From Microbacterium sp. (GTDB lineage Bacteria > Actinomycetota > Actinomycetes > Actinomycetales > Microbacteriaceae), in assembly GCF_031178445.1 (NCBI RefSeq), contig NZ_JAPSIY010000010.1, positions 1 to 64,000 on the forward strand: 64,000 nt of DNA, in the 5' to 3' direction. A program made the translations under genes and the position numbers. Below the pieces are notes generated by a model. That model was not told the origin of the DNA, searched no databases, and saw only the letters and a list, made by a program, of their open reading frames with translations. Numbering within the stretch: the first letter of the stretch is position 1; each line of letters starts with the position of its first letter. Shown piece by piece: positions 20,379 to 26,990 of the stretch.

Positions 20379-20555
20379 ATGGAAGAGAACGATCTGCCCA
20401 CACTGACCCGAAGCAGGGCAGCGGCCCTGTTCACCGACGAGACCGGCGCCGCCACAGCGGAGTACGCGATCACCACGATGGCCGCCGTAGCCTTCGCCGG
20501 CCTGCTGGTGGTGATTATGCGTGCACTTCCGACGAAGCGCCCCAGGTGGTCTTGA
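20379..20555 (+). pseudogene. DUF4244 (Flp-pilin-like) gene, 5' part, interrupted by the prophage
   Basis: Starts at ATG 20379 behind GAAGGAAGAG and reads MEENDLPTLTRS...DETGAATAEYAITTMAAVAFAGLLVVIMR. This is a DUF4244 pilin-like protein: a hydrophilic leader, the GAATAEYA processing-type motif with Glu five residues in, and one hydrophobic helix. At attL the frame runs into phage DNA, ending ALPTKRPRWS (58 residues total). Adding the host piece beyond attR (SDEVRGILTDLVRRALTVS) gives an unbroken 67-residue protein. The membrane segment and processing site survive, so a chimeric pilin could still be made. Confidence 0.88.
20509..20521. other. attL core (host-phage junction)
   Basis: TGGTGATTATGCG here and TGGTGATCATGCG at attR share 12 of 13 bases. 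The crossover lies in TGGTGAT or in ATGCG; very short identity is usual for serine integrases. The junction sits in the DUF4244 coding sequence, and the integrase stop codon (TAA, complement of 20515-20517) lies inside the core. Confidence 0.88.
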
Positions 20556-21927
20556 TGATGAACTTGCGACCTCCGGGTAGCACGTCGATGCGTGAGACGA
20601 CCTGACGTAGTCCCTTGTTCTGTGCAGCCATGGACATGGCAGTCCAGGCAGCCTGCAGCGTGGCGATCTGCTCTGGGCTGGCGGAGGGGGAGGGGCGCAT
20701 GCGTCGTTCCTCGGTCTGCCTGCGTTCGATCTCGGCAGTGATCTCCGCCAGTGACCGAACGTAGGCAGACTCGGGGATGATGCCGCGGGTGTGTTGCCGA
20801 GTCAGGTTGACGACCTCGACCTCGAGGGCGTTGAGCTCCCTGAGTATCGCATCGTGTCGCGATCGTAAGACAGGACCATCTCCGGCCGGACCTTCGACCT
20901 CCGGGTCGAACTGCAGCAACCAGTCGACGACGAGAGGCTCGACGGTGAGTGCGGAGACATACGCACGTTGTTCGTGGCCGTTGAGCGTGTCGCTACAGAG
21001 GTAACCCCGGTAGAGCTTCCCCCCGGTGTAGCTGCCCTTCCCGTGCATTCGCGCTCCACATTCGCAGAAGATCATGCTGGAAAGCAGATGCTGATACGCG
21101 CGAGGCTTGTCGGTCGCGTCCGCGCGTCGTTTGCGCTCGCCTTGATAGGCGGCCCAGGTGGATTCGTCGATGATGGCGTCGTGCTTGCCTGGGTAGGTGT
21201 CGCCTCGATACGGAATCAGCCCAGCGTGGATTGGCGAGTCCATGACGGTCAGGGGACGGGTGCGCCGCCATGTGCCGCCGCGGGGCGCGGGAATCCCGCT
21301 TGCGTTCAGCCAAGCCGCGATAGACGCGGCTCCATCGCCGGAGAGGTAGCGACGATACATCTCGACGACGATAGGCGCGTGCTCGGCATGCGGTTTGATC
21401 GCTCCTTGGTCCCATTGCCAGCCGAACGGCAGGCGCCCCGAAGCCGGTAGACCGAGCCGCAGTCGCCGTTGGCGCACCTCCTCCCATTGCTCCCCAATTT
21501 GTTCGGACTGGAACGCCGCGTACTCGGTCATTACGCCACGCGCGAATCGGCCGCTCGCGGTCGCGGTGTCGATCGGTTCGGTGGCGGACTCGATCTTTCC
21601 GCCCGCGACGTCGGCGCGATCGATCGCGAGCGCCCAGTCCTTTCGGGAACGTGAGAGGCGCGACCACTTCCACAACACGATCACGTCAGCGCCGCGAGCA
21701 TCGATCGCGGCCATCACGCGCTGTACCGCCGGCCGGTTCCAGGTGCGGCCGGTAATACCCGGATCCGCTTCAACCGCAGTTACCTCGTAGCCCATGCGGT
21801 CGCAATAATCGCGGCACGCGATCTCTTGTAGCTCGAGACTGATCGACTCGTCGCGGTAGGCCGATTGGCGCAGGTAAATGATGGCGCGCGGTGCGGCGTC
21901 GGTGACGGGTCTGAGGCTCCTCGGCAC
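20515..21927 (-). CDS. int: Large serine recombinase (phage integrase)
   Basis: About 470 residues from GTG 21927 (MPRSLRPVTDAAPRAIIYLRQSAYRD); the ORF-track start lies inside the upstream gene. The resolvase catalytic domain covers residues about 14-160, with Ser22 in YLRQSAYRD and the VIVLWKWSRLSRSRKDW helix. A recombinase domain follows (GRLPFGWQWD..., AAWLNASGIPAPRGGTW), then a zinc ribbon (CECGARMHG...GYLC) and a coiled-coil motif region (ALEVEVVNLTRQHTRGIIPES). It catalyses attP x attB strand exchange without a high-identity core. It is the terminal gene next to attL. Confidence 0.96.
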   Translation of the reverse strand: MPRSLRPVTDAAPRAIIYLRQSAYRDESISLELQEIACRDYCDRMGYEVTAVEADPGITGRTWNRPAVQRVMAAIDARGADVIVLWKWSRLSRSRKDWALAIDRADVAGGKIESATEPIDTATASGRFARGVMTEYAAFQSEQIGEQWEEVRQRRLRLGLPASGRLPFGWQWDQGAIKPHAEHAPIVVEMYRRYLSGDGAASIAAWLNASGIPAPRGGTWRRTRPLTVMDSPIHAGLIPYRGDTYPGKHDAIIDESTWAAYQGERKRRADATDKPRAYQHLLSSMIFCECGARMHGKGSYTGGKLYRGYLCSDTLNGHEQRAYVSALTVEPLVVDWLLQFDPEVEGPAGDGPVLRSRHDAILRELNALEVEVVNLTRQHTRGIIPESAYVRSLAEITAEIERRQTEERRMRPSPSASPEQIATLQAAWTAMSMAAQNKGLRQVVSRIDVLPGGRKFIIKTTWGASSEVHA

Positions 21928-21929
21928 GG

Positions 21930-22394
21930 CTATGCCACCTCGACGCGATGAGCCCACTGGCCTACTCCCTCGCGGGCGTGGGTGTAGGTGACGCCTCTGA
22001 CGCGGGTGAGGCAATGAGCTTCATAGACGTGCACGTACTCGATCGGAACGCCGAGCTCATCGGCGAGGTAGTGCTGGTCCGGGTTCACTGATTCGAGCTC
22101 GGCATATCGGATCGGGTCGATGAGCACCCGCGCGGCGAACCTGTCGGCTTGGCGCTCGATCGCGTGCTCGTTTGCGGTCTGGGGGTGCCGAATACAGGGA
22201 TGGTCATGGTAGACGTGGCCGAGTTCATGAGCCAGGTGGCCCTGTTGCTCAGAGTCGGTAAGACGCGAATCGATGAAGATGCGCATGAGAGCGGGAACTG
22301 TGCACGCGAGAAGGTCGCCGCGCAGTCCACAGAAGTACACGGCGTAGCCAAGGGCATTGGCCATATCGAGCAATCGCTGCATCGTTCGTTGCAT
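21930..22394 (-). CDS. ImmA/IrrE-family metallopeptidase
   Basis: A 154-residue protein with a zinc-protease motif HELGH at residues 56-60 and the downstream acidic segment EHAIERQADRFAARVLID. In ICEBs1 and related prophages, ImmA cleaves the adjacent ImmR-type repressor to trigger induction. Here it sits between the integrase and the repressor on the same strand: its stop is two bases before the integrase start, and 12 bases separate it from the repressor. That suggests one lysogeny operon with a protease-controlled repressor. Confidence 0.9.
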   Translation of the reverse strand: MQRTMQRLLDMANALGYAVYFCGLRGDLLACTVPALMRIFIDSRLTDSEQQGHLAHELGHVYHDHPCIRHPQTANEHAIERQADRFAARVLIDPIRYAELESVNPDQHYLADELGVPIEYVHVYEAHCLTRVRGVTYTHAREGVGQWAHRVEVA

Positions 22395-22406
22395 CGGGGT
22401 CCGCTC

Positions 22407-22925
22407 CTATTCAGCCCAGGGCGCCTGGTCAACCTTTCGGGTGCCGCGTTTCGCGGCGTAGTCAAGTGAGTCGAGGTCTGGCGCTTCGACATGGTCGATA
22501 GTGTCTACGGCGTTGGGGACATTCGCCCTGCGCTCGCGGTGGGCGTCGAGGTCGGTCGGGGTCGCATCGATCGGTTCGGTCAACGCTTGGCCTGCTTCGC
22601 CGGCATCGATTCGACGCACGATCTCCGCCGCCAACTCGCGGTCGGTGAACTCGTCCAGACCGTATGTGCGCGGCGCACGGAACGGAGTGAGCTCGGAGAC
22701 GTTGAGCCAACCGACTCGTCCCAGCGCGTGGACGGGGCTGTCTCCGAGTAGTCGGGCGATGGTGATGACCTTCTCGGCAGTGACCCCCGTGCTGCCGCTC
22801 AACCACTTGCTGAGCTGACCATCAGTCGCCTGAATCGCCTTGGCGAACTCGGCTTGACTGCGGTCGGCCATCATGTGGCGCAGGTACGCAGCCCAGTTCT
22901 GACGGTAGTTCCCACTGTCGCTCAT
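22407..22925 (-). CDS. Phage repressor (XRE-family HTH)
   Basis: 172 residues from ATG 22925 (MSDSGNYRQNWAAYLRHMMADRS). The helix-turn-helix is in residues about 10-60 (SQAEFAKAIQATDGQLSKWLSGSTGVTAEKVITIARLLG). The C-terminal half is acidic and rich in Asp/Glu and Arg, with no LexA-like peptidase residues, consistent with cleavage by the neighbouring ImmA rather than self-cleavage. It is transcribed away from the Cro-like gene, and TATCGT just before the ATG suggests a leaderless transcript. Confidence 0.88.
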   Translation of the reverse strand: MSDSGNYRQNWAAYLRHMMADRSQAEFAKAIQATDGQLSKWLSGSTGVTAEKVITIARLLGDSPVHALGRVGWLNVSELTPFRAPRTYGLDEFTDRELAAEIVRRIDAGEAGQALTEPIDATPTDLDAHRERRANVPNAVDTIDHVEAPDLDSLDYAAKRGTRKVDQAPWAE

Positions 22926-23058
22926 GCGTTGAACGATAGCGCACGTATTGCATGCGTGCAATGAACATTCTCTGGAGAACCCTGAAATATCAGGGGAGCT
23001 TCAATGCTCGGGAGGAACACGGGTTGCATAGCTGAACGTTGCGTGTACTGTTGCACGC
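22926..23058. promoter_or_regulatory. Lysogeny switch: divergent promoters and operators
   Basis: Leftward promoter: TTGCAC (complement of 22956-22961), 17 bases, TATCGT (complement of 22933-22938), then seven bases to the repressor ATG. Rightward promoter: TTGCAT (23024-23029), 16 bases, TACTGT (23046-23051), then seven bases to the Cro-like ATG. Operator-like repeats overlap both: ATTGCATGCGTGCAAT (22947-22962) and TGCGTG..CACGCA (23040-23059). A separate perfect inverted repeat CCCTGAAATATCAGGG (22980-22995) lies between them. Confidence 0.7.
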
Positions 23059-23328
23059 ATGAAGGATTCGTTCACCGGAGAAACCTCCCCCACAATCGCG
23101 CTTCGTCGCCAGAAGCTTGACGAGCTGCGCCGGGCGAACGGCATCGACACCGAGGCAGAGCTGGCGCGAATCATTGGCGTTTCGCCGACAACTCTTTGGC
23201 GCATCTCGCGAGGCGACGTTGCCCCGTCTCACGGATTCATCGCCCGCACGCTGCTGGCATTCCCGCACAGCAAGTTCGAGACGCTGTTCGAGGTCGTGAA
23301 GCCCGACACGCTGAAGGCAGCGTCATGA
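23059..23328 (+). CDS. Cro-like small HTH protein
   Basis: 89 residues, divergent from the repressor. HTH in residues about 30-60 (TEAELARIIGVSPTTLWRISRGDVAPSHGF). Position and size fit a Cro/anti-repression regulator that starts the rightward early operon. There is no RBS; the ATG lies inside an operator-like repeat and seven bases from a -10 box, so the mRNA is probably leaderless. Its stop overlaps the next start (ATGA). Confidence 0.82.
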   Translation: MKDSFTGETSPTIALRRQKLDELRRANGIDTEAELARIIGVSPTTLWRISRGDVAPSHGFIARTLLAFPHSKFETLFEVVKPDTLKAAS

Positions 23329-23513
23329 AGACCAAGCAGCAGGCGTTGCGAGATCTCGGCCGCGTTGTCGCTGAGGAAATCGCTGTCGTGTCGAAGCTGA
23401 CCGTTCGTGAGGCGGCCGAGCGAGTGTGGAGGCCGGACGGTCCGTCGATGGACGTGCTCATGGACCGCATCGCCGCATCGGGCCTTTGCCGCCGAGAGGC
23501 GGTGTCGGCATGA
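23325..23513 (+). CDS. Small phage protein, possible excisionase-like
   Basis: 62 residues, MKTKQQALRDLGRVVAEEIAVVSKLTVREAAERVWRPDGPSMDVLMDRI. The TVREAAERVW segment resembles the first helices of a winged HTH as in excisionases, but the match is short. It is coupled by ATGA to the Cro-like gene. A recombination directionality factor for the serine integrase would plausibly be an early gene like this; that is inference only. Confidence 0.6.
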   Translation: MKTKQQALRDLGRVVAEEIAVVSKLTVREAAERVWRPDGPSMDVLMDRIAASGLCRREAVSA

Positions 23514-24019
23514 CCCGCGCAGCTGCCGCATTGCTGTTCCGCGTGACCCCGGACAGCGGTGTCCGGTCGCTACTCGTTACCGGCGATCGTCTCGCTGAGT
23601 ACGTCGCGATCTATGGCTCAGCCGGCGTGGCTCTGCTCGTCGAGGATGTCGACGATGTTGCCGAGAACGAGCGCGAGGTTGTGAACGCCGGCGACCGTGT
23701 AGCCGAGGACTCGGTGGAGTTCCTCAGGGGACAGGCCGGGCCCGCCCTGCAGCGGATTGGCGTCGTTCATCGTGATTCCGTACTGATCGACATCGCGCTG
23801 GATCTGCGCGAGAAGCTGTCGGGCCTCATCGAACTTCTCATCGAACACGATGGTTCTTCTCCCTACGTAGCGGACCCGGAGTCCCAGTCTCCGGATGTTC
23901 CTGCCTCGACCGTAGCGGAGATGCCCGGCGCCACCCCTTCGGGCGCCGGTGCACCTGATGCCGAGGCGGGGTCTTCCCCTCGCCCCGCCTCGGCATCCTC
24001 GCCCGGGGGCGGCGTGTGA
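23510..24019 (+). CDS. Uncertain rightward ORF coupled to both neighbours
   Basis: 169 codons from ATG 23510 (ATGA overlap with the previous stop) to TGA 24017-24019 (TGATG overlap with the antirepressor). The overlaps favour a real gene. However, the middle is exactly antisense, codon-in-codon, to a convincing minus-strand ORF (23618-23848), and the C-terminal 35 residues are Ala/Gly/Pro/Ser-rich, encoded by two strong hairpins. No family is recognised. Only one of the two ORFs is likely to be coding. Confidence 0.35.
   Translation: MTRAAAALLFRVTPDSGVRSLLVTGDRLAEYVAIYGSAGVALLVEDVDDVAENEREVVNAGDRVAEDSVEFLRGQAGPALQRIGVVHRDSVLIDIALDLREKLSGLIELLIEHDGSSPYVADPESQSPDVPASTVAEMPGATPSGAGAPDAEAGSSPRPASASSPGGGV
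23618..23848 (-). CDS. Small helical protein on the opposite strand (uncertain)
   Basis: 76 residues from GTG 23848 with RBS GGGAGAAG about seven bases upstream: MFDEKFDEARQLLAQIQRDVDQYGI...LSPEELHRVLGYTVAGVHNLALVLGNIVDILDEQ. The amphipathic helical composition looks like a real protein, more so than its antisense partner. No family is recognised. A reverse gene inside a rightward early operon would be unusual and could be expressed in the lysogen. Confidence 0.5.
   Translation of the reverse strand: MFDEKFDEARQLLAQIQRDVDQYGITMNDANPLQGGPGLSPEELHRVLGYTVAGVHNLALVLGNIVDILDEQSHAG
23925..23997. repeat. Two tandem strong stem-loops
   Basis: Hairpin A: CCGGCGCC (23925-23932) with GGCGCCGG (23942-23949). 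Hairpin B: GATGCCGAGGCGGGG (23957-23971) with a perfect 15-bp complement (23983-23997). No T-run follows on either strand. They may attenuate the early transcript or be a structural site before the antirepressor gene. Confidence 0.6.
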
Positions 24020-24780
24020 TGGCTGTGACGTTCGAGCCCTCGTCGCCCACGCCGGTGAGTGACTGGCCGGTGGCGCAGATACCCACCGAGCCGGTCGCGA
24101 ACCATCCAGGTGGCGAGCAGATCCCGCTGCGGTGGCCTCACCATGGTGATCTCCGCATCCTGGTCGACGTCGACACGCTCGAGGTGTTCCTCGTCGCTGA
24201 TGATCTGCACGCGCTCGCCGAGTTCGACGACACGACCGAGCTGCACCCCACGATCCGCCCGACGGTGACCTGGTCGAAGCGACCGGGCAGCGAGCTGCTC
24301 GAGCACTACACGCTCGCTGACGCCGTCGCGGTGCTCGAGCACAACCCGACCTACCAAACCGCCGAGCTGCTCGCTTGGTTGCGTGAGCAGCTGCCTGACG
24401 TCCTTCGGGACGAGGTCCTCGACCACGCGATCGGCCTCGAAGGGTTCTGCACGGCGTTCACCGTGCAGCAGGCCGCGACGATCCTTGATCGCGACCCGGC
24501 CCTGAGCATCGGCCGTACCCGGCTGTTCGAGCAGCTCGAGCGAATCGGCTGGGCCCGCCGCGACGACGTCGTCACACACTGGCGGCCGACGAGCCTAGCG
24601 ATCCGCCATCACTGGCTCACGATCCGCGAGGTCACGGTCCGCGCCGGCAAGACAGCGACCCCGTACCCGCAGCTGTACATCACTCCCGACGGCCTGGCAG
24701 AGCTGCGTCGCATCCTCCATGCCCTCCACCCGGACGCTCCGGCGACGCCGCCGGAACCCGAACGCCTCCCGATTGACTAG
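24019..24780 (+). CDS. Phage antirepressor, KilAC domain
   Basis: 253 residues. The C-terminal ~110 match the KilAC pattern: FTVQQAATILDRDPALSIGRTRLFEQLERIGWARRDD, then LTIREVTVRAGKTATPYPQLYITPDGLAEL. The N-terminal part (LRWPHHGDLRILVDVDTLEVFLVADDLHAL) is a weak BRO-N-like match. Such proteins bind repressors or DNA to promote lytic growth. The start is taken at ATG 24019; a GTG one codon earlier is also possible. Confidence 0.82.
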   Translation: MAVTFEPSSPTPVSDWPVAQIPTEPVANHPGGEQIPLRWPHHGDLRILVDVDTLEVFLVADDLHALAEFDDTTELHPTIRPTVTWSKRPGSELLEHYTLADAVAVLEHNPTYQTAELLAWLREQLPDVLRDEVLDHAIGLEGFCTAFTVQQAATILDRDPALSIGRTRLFEQLERIGWARRDDVVTHWRPTSLAIRHHWLTIREVTVRAGKTATPYPQLYITPDGLAELRRILHALHPDAPATPPEPERLPID

Positions 24781-24792
24781 GAGAACCACCTC

Positions 24793-24948
24793 GTGAACAC
24801 CCTCCTCGCCCTCGTCGCGCTCGCCGCGATGTTCCTCGCCGCCGGCTTCCTCGAGACCGCACCTCTCCCTGTCGCGATTCCCGTCGCGATGAGCATTGCC
24901 ATCAGCCTGGTTGCGGTCGACCGGCGTCTCGCGAGGCGGACCCGATGA
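24793..24948 (+). CDS. Small membrane protein (51 aa)
   Basis: GTG 24793: VNTLLALVALAAMFLAAGFLETAP followed by PVAIPVAMSIAISLVAVDRR, giving two membrane segments and a basic tail. Too short for the ORF track. ATGA-coupled to the next gene. Function unknown; similar in design to the 58-aa protein after the terminase gene. Confidence 0.65.
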   Translation: MNTLLALVALAAMFLAAGFLETAPLPVAIPVAMSIAISLVAVDRRLARRTR

Positions 24949-25070
24949 ACCGCGGCATCCGGCGCCACGCCGGCGCCCTCGCCAAGGTCGCCTTCGTCGC
25001 CGCGAGCACCGCCGGCGCCATTGCCATGGCGGCCCTCGCGTACAGCCTCGTGGCCACCCCGTGGAGCTGA
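24945..25070 (+). CDS. Small membrane protein (41 aa)
   Basis: ATG 24945 overlaps the previous stop. Basic N-terminus (MNRGIRRHAGALAK) then one hydrophobic helix (VAFVAASTAGAIAMAALAYSLVA). Function unknown; the tight coupling and codon use support coding. Confidence 0.6.
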   Translation: MNRGIRRHAGALAKVAFVAASTAGAIAMAALAYSLVATPWS

Positions 25071-25072
25071 CC

Positions 25073-26026
25073 ATGACCGTCAGCACCGCGGGCACATGCC
25101 CTCCCGATCATCCCCACAACACCACGTGCTATCTGCGCCACCAGTGCCGATGCGCCGCATGTAAGACCTTCCGCGCCGCCACGGAGCGCACCCGCCGGCG
25201 TGAACAGGCGTACGGCACCTACACCCGCGGCCGCGTCGACGTGGCCCCTGTCCGTGAGCACATCCAGTGGTTGCGCTCGCAGGGCATGGGGCCACGTCGC
25301 ATCGCCGCAGTGTCGGGTGTGCCCTACTCCGCGATCTGCCGGATCGTGTGGGGACAGCGCCGCGATGGTGAGCGCATGGTGCAGAGCACGATCGCCTCGA
25401 CCACTGCCCAGGTGCTGCTCGCTGTCCGCCCCGAACTGAACGTGCTCGCTGATCACGCTCTGATCGACGCGACCGGGTACCGGCGACGACTGCAGGCGCT
25501 GATGGCTCACGGTTGGTCGCTTCCCGCGATCGTCCGCGCCCTGCCCGACGAGGCCACCGAGCTGCAGCTACGCCCATGGGTCTATGCCACCCGCATCACA
25601 GCAGCGAACGCCCGGACCATTGTGTCGATCTTCGACCGCCTCGAGCTCGCGACCCCTCCCCAAGAGACCCCGCAGGAACGAGCGATCGCGCAGCGCACCC
25701 GCCGGTTCGCCGCCCGCCACCGCTGGGCGCCCGCACTCGCGTGGGATGACATCGACACCGATCCCACCCCACCCGCCATCGACCAGCCCGCCGGTGACCC
25801 GCTCGACGAGATCGCGATCGAGCTCGCCCTCGCCGGCCGCGGCGTCCGCCTCACCCCGGGCGAGCGGCGCGTGTGCGTGCGCAAGCTGCACACCCTGCGT
25901 TGGTCCGATCCCGCGATCGCCGAACGGCTCCGCTGCGCGTCGAAAACCGTCGAGCGGATCCGTGAAGAGCTTGGCCTCGACGCTTGGCCGACCATCGACC
26001 AGGAAGTTACGAGGGCGGCCGCATGA
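25073..26026 (+). CDS. HTH DNA-binding protein with N-terminal cysteine module
   Basis: 317 residues. The N-terminus carries a cysteine cluster (CYLRHQCRCAACKTFRAATERTRRR) followed by a basic region. A first HTH (GPRRIAAVSGVPYSAICRIVWG) is near residues 75-100, and a second at the C-terminus (WSDPAIAERLRCASKTVERIREELGL). Such proteins occur in actinophage early regions; whether it controls transcription or replication cannot be told. The same cysteine module appears in the small terminase of this phage. Confidence 0.75.
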   Translation: MTVSTAGTCPPDHPHNTTCYLRHQCRCAACKTFRAATERTRRREQAYGTYTRGRVDVAPVREHIQWLRSQGMGPRRIAAVSGVPYSAICRIVWGQRRDGERMVQSTIASTTAQVLLAVRPELNVLADHALIDATGYRRRLQALMAHGWSLPAIVRALPDEATELQLRPWVYATRITAANARTIVSIFDRLELATPPQETPQERAIAQRTRRFAARHRWAPALAWDDIDTDPTPPAIDQPAGDPLDEIAIELALAGRGVRLTPGERRVCVRKLHTLRWSDPAIAERLRCASKTVERIREELGLDAWPTIDQEVTRAAA

Positions 26027-26289
26027 CCGCCCCAAGCACGTCGACGGGCAACGCGCCCGGCCAGACCCGATGGTGGGTCGCCCGCGACTACCTCCGCCCC
26101 ACACGCTTCGGCGAACCCGCCCTCGCTGGCGTCGTCCGGGCCGTCCGACCCGTCATCGGCCTCGGCGCCGCCCGCCGCCACATCGGCGGCCCCACCTACT
26201 TCACCTCACGTCGCAAGGCACTCGCCTTCGCGCATGCCCAAGCCCGCCGCACCGACGGCACACACCGCCCCCGAAAGGACCGCCCGTGA
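26023..26289 (+). CDS. Hypothetical early phage protein
   Basis: 88 residues, rich in Arg and Trp (TRWWVARDYLRPTRFGEPALAG, YFTSRRKALAFAHAQARR). ATGA-coupled to the preceding HTH gene and followed by a GTGA overlap. No family recognised; the basic composition would suit nucleic-acid binding. Confidence 0.65.
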   Translation: MTAPSTSTGNAPGQTRWWVARDYLRPTRFGEPALAGVVRAVRPVIGLGAARRHIGGPTYFTSRRKALAFAHAQARRTDGTHRPRKDRP

Positions 26290-26579
26290 CCCCCTCGCCC
26301 CTCGTCATCGCCACCGTCTTCACGACGGACCCCACCACCCCCGTCGCACGCCTCGTCCACCTCGCACTCGCCGCGCTCGCCGACGACCGGGGTCACGTCG
26401 AGACGACCGTGCACACGCTCGAGCACATGACCGGGCTGATGCCGATCGCGATCGAGGCGGCGCTCGGTAACAACTCGATCGACATGCCACTGTTCCCGGG
26501 CACGATCGACCTGGCCGACGGGGTCGTCGTCGCCGACCTGTTGCCGGGCAACGTCGTCGCGATGAAGGCGGGTGCGTGA
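26286..26579 (+). CDS. Hypothetical early phage protein
   Basis: 97 residues from GTG 26286, VTPSPLVIATVFTTDPTTPVARLVHLALAALADDRGHVETTVHTLEHMTGL, then an acidic/hydrophobic C-terminal half ending IDLADGVVVADLLPGNVVAMKAGA. The helical N-terminal half resembles the winged-helix start of phage replication or regulatory proteins, but no family is assigned. Overlaps both neighbours. Confidence 0.62.
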   Translation: MTPSPLVIATVFTTDPTTPVARLVHLALAALADDRGHVETTVHTLEHMTGLMPIAIEAALGNNSIDMPLFPGTIDLADGVVVADLLPGNVVAMKAGA

Positions 26580-26725
26580 TGGCCGCGAAGGATCGCATCT
26601 GCGCCCCGAACATTCGCACCAATCGCACAGTGTGCGGTCGTCGGGTGCAGAAGCAGACGAAGACCGGCACCTGGGACCAGGTCACCTGCCCTGAGTGCCA
26701 CGCGGCCGCGAGGGCCGGCGGATGA
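26579..26725 (+). CDS. Small zinc-ribbon protein (48 aa)
   Basis: MAAKDRICAPNIRTNRTVCGRRVQKQTKTGTWDQVTCPECHAAARAGG: four cysteines in two pairs (C-x10-C and CPEC), typical of a small zinc ribbon. Missing from the ORF track because it is short. Overlaps start/stop codons on both sides (TGATG, ATGA). Confidence 0.65.
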   Translation: MAAKDRICAPNIRTNRTVCGRRVQKQTKTGTWDQVTCPECHAAARAGG

Positions 26726-26976
26726 CCTGGCTCAACCCGATCAGCATCGAGCGGCTGATCGACTTCGCGGCCGCCCATCCCGGCCCGGTCGTCGGCGCGG
26801 TCGATGAGGCCGTCCGAAAGGACTTCGGCATCAGCCCGGCCCGCTACCTCCAGCTGCTCAACCGGGCGATCGAGACCCCTGAAGCGCTCGAGCACGACCC
26901 TCAGACCACGTACCGGCTCCGCCGGATCAACGAACAGCGAGCCCGCACCCGCGAGGCCCGCCTCGGCCACCTCTGA
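26722..26976 (+). CDS. DUF3263 family protein
   Basis: 84 residues from ATG 26722. The pattern IDFAAAHPGPVVGAVDEAVRKDFGISPARYLQLLNRAIETPEALEHDPQTTYRLRRINEQRARTREARLG matches the actinobacterial DUF3263 family (RFGMSxTRYYQxLNxLIDxPEAL). It is a small helical, probably DNA-binding protein common in actinobacteria and their phages. Coupled to the previous gene by ATGA. Confidence 0.85.
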   Translation: MTWLNPISIERLIDFAAAHPGPVVGAVDEAVRKDFGISPARYLQLLNRAIETPEALEHDPQTTYRLRRINEQRARTREARLGHL

Positions 26977-26990
26977 AAGGACACCTCGCC

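Noticed and set aside
20500-20530. Integration into a tRNA gene
   Set aside because: Both tRNAs in the window (11526-11599, 61865-61937) are intact and far from the junctions; the att cores lie in the DUF4244 gene.
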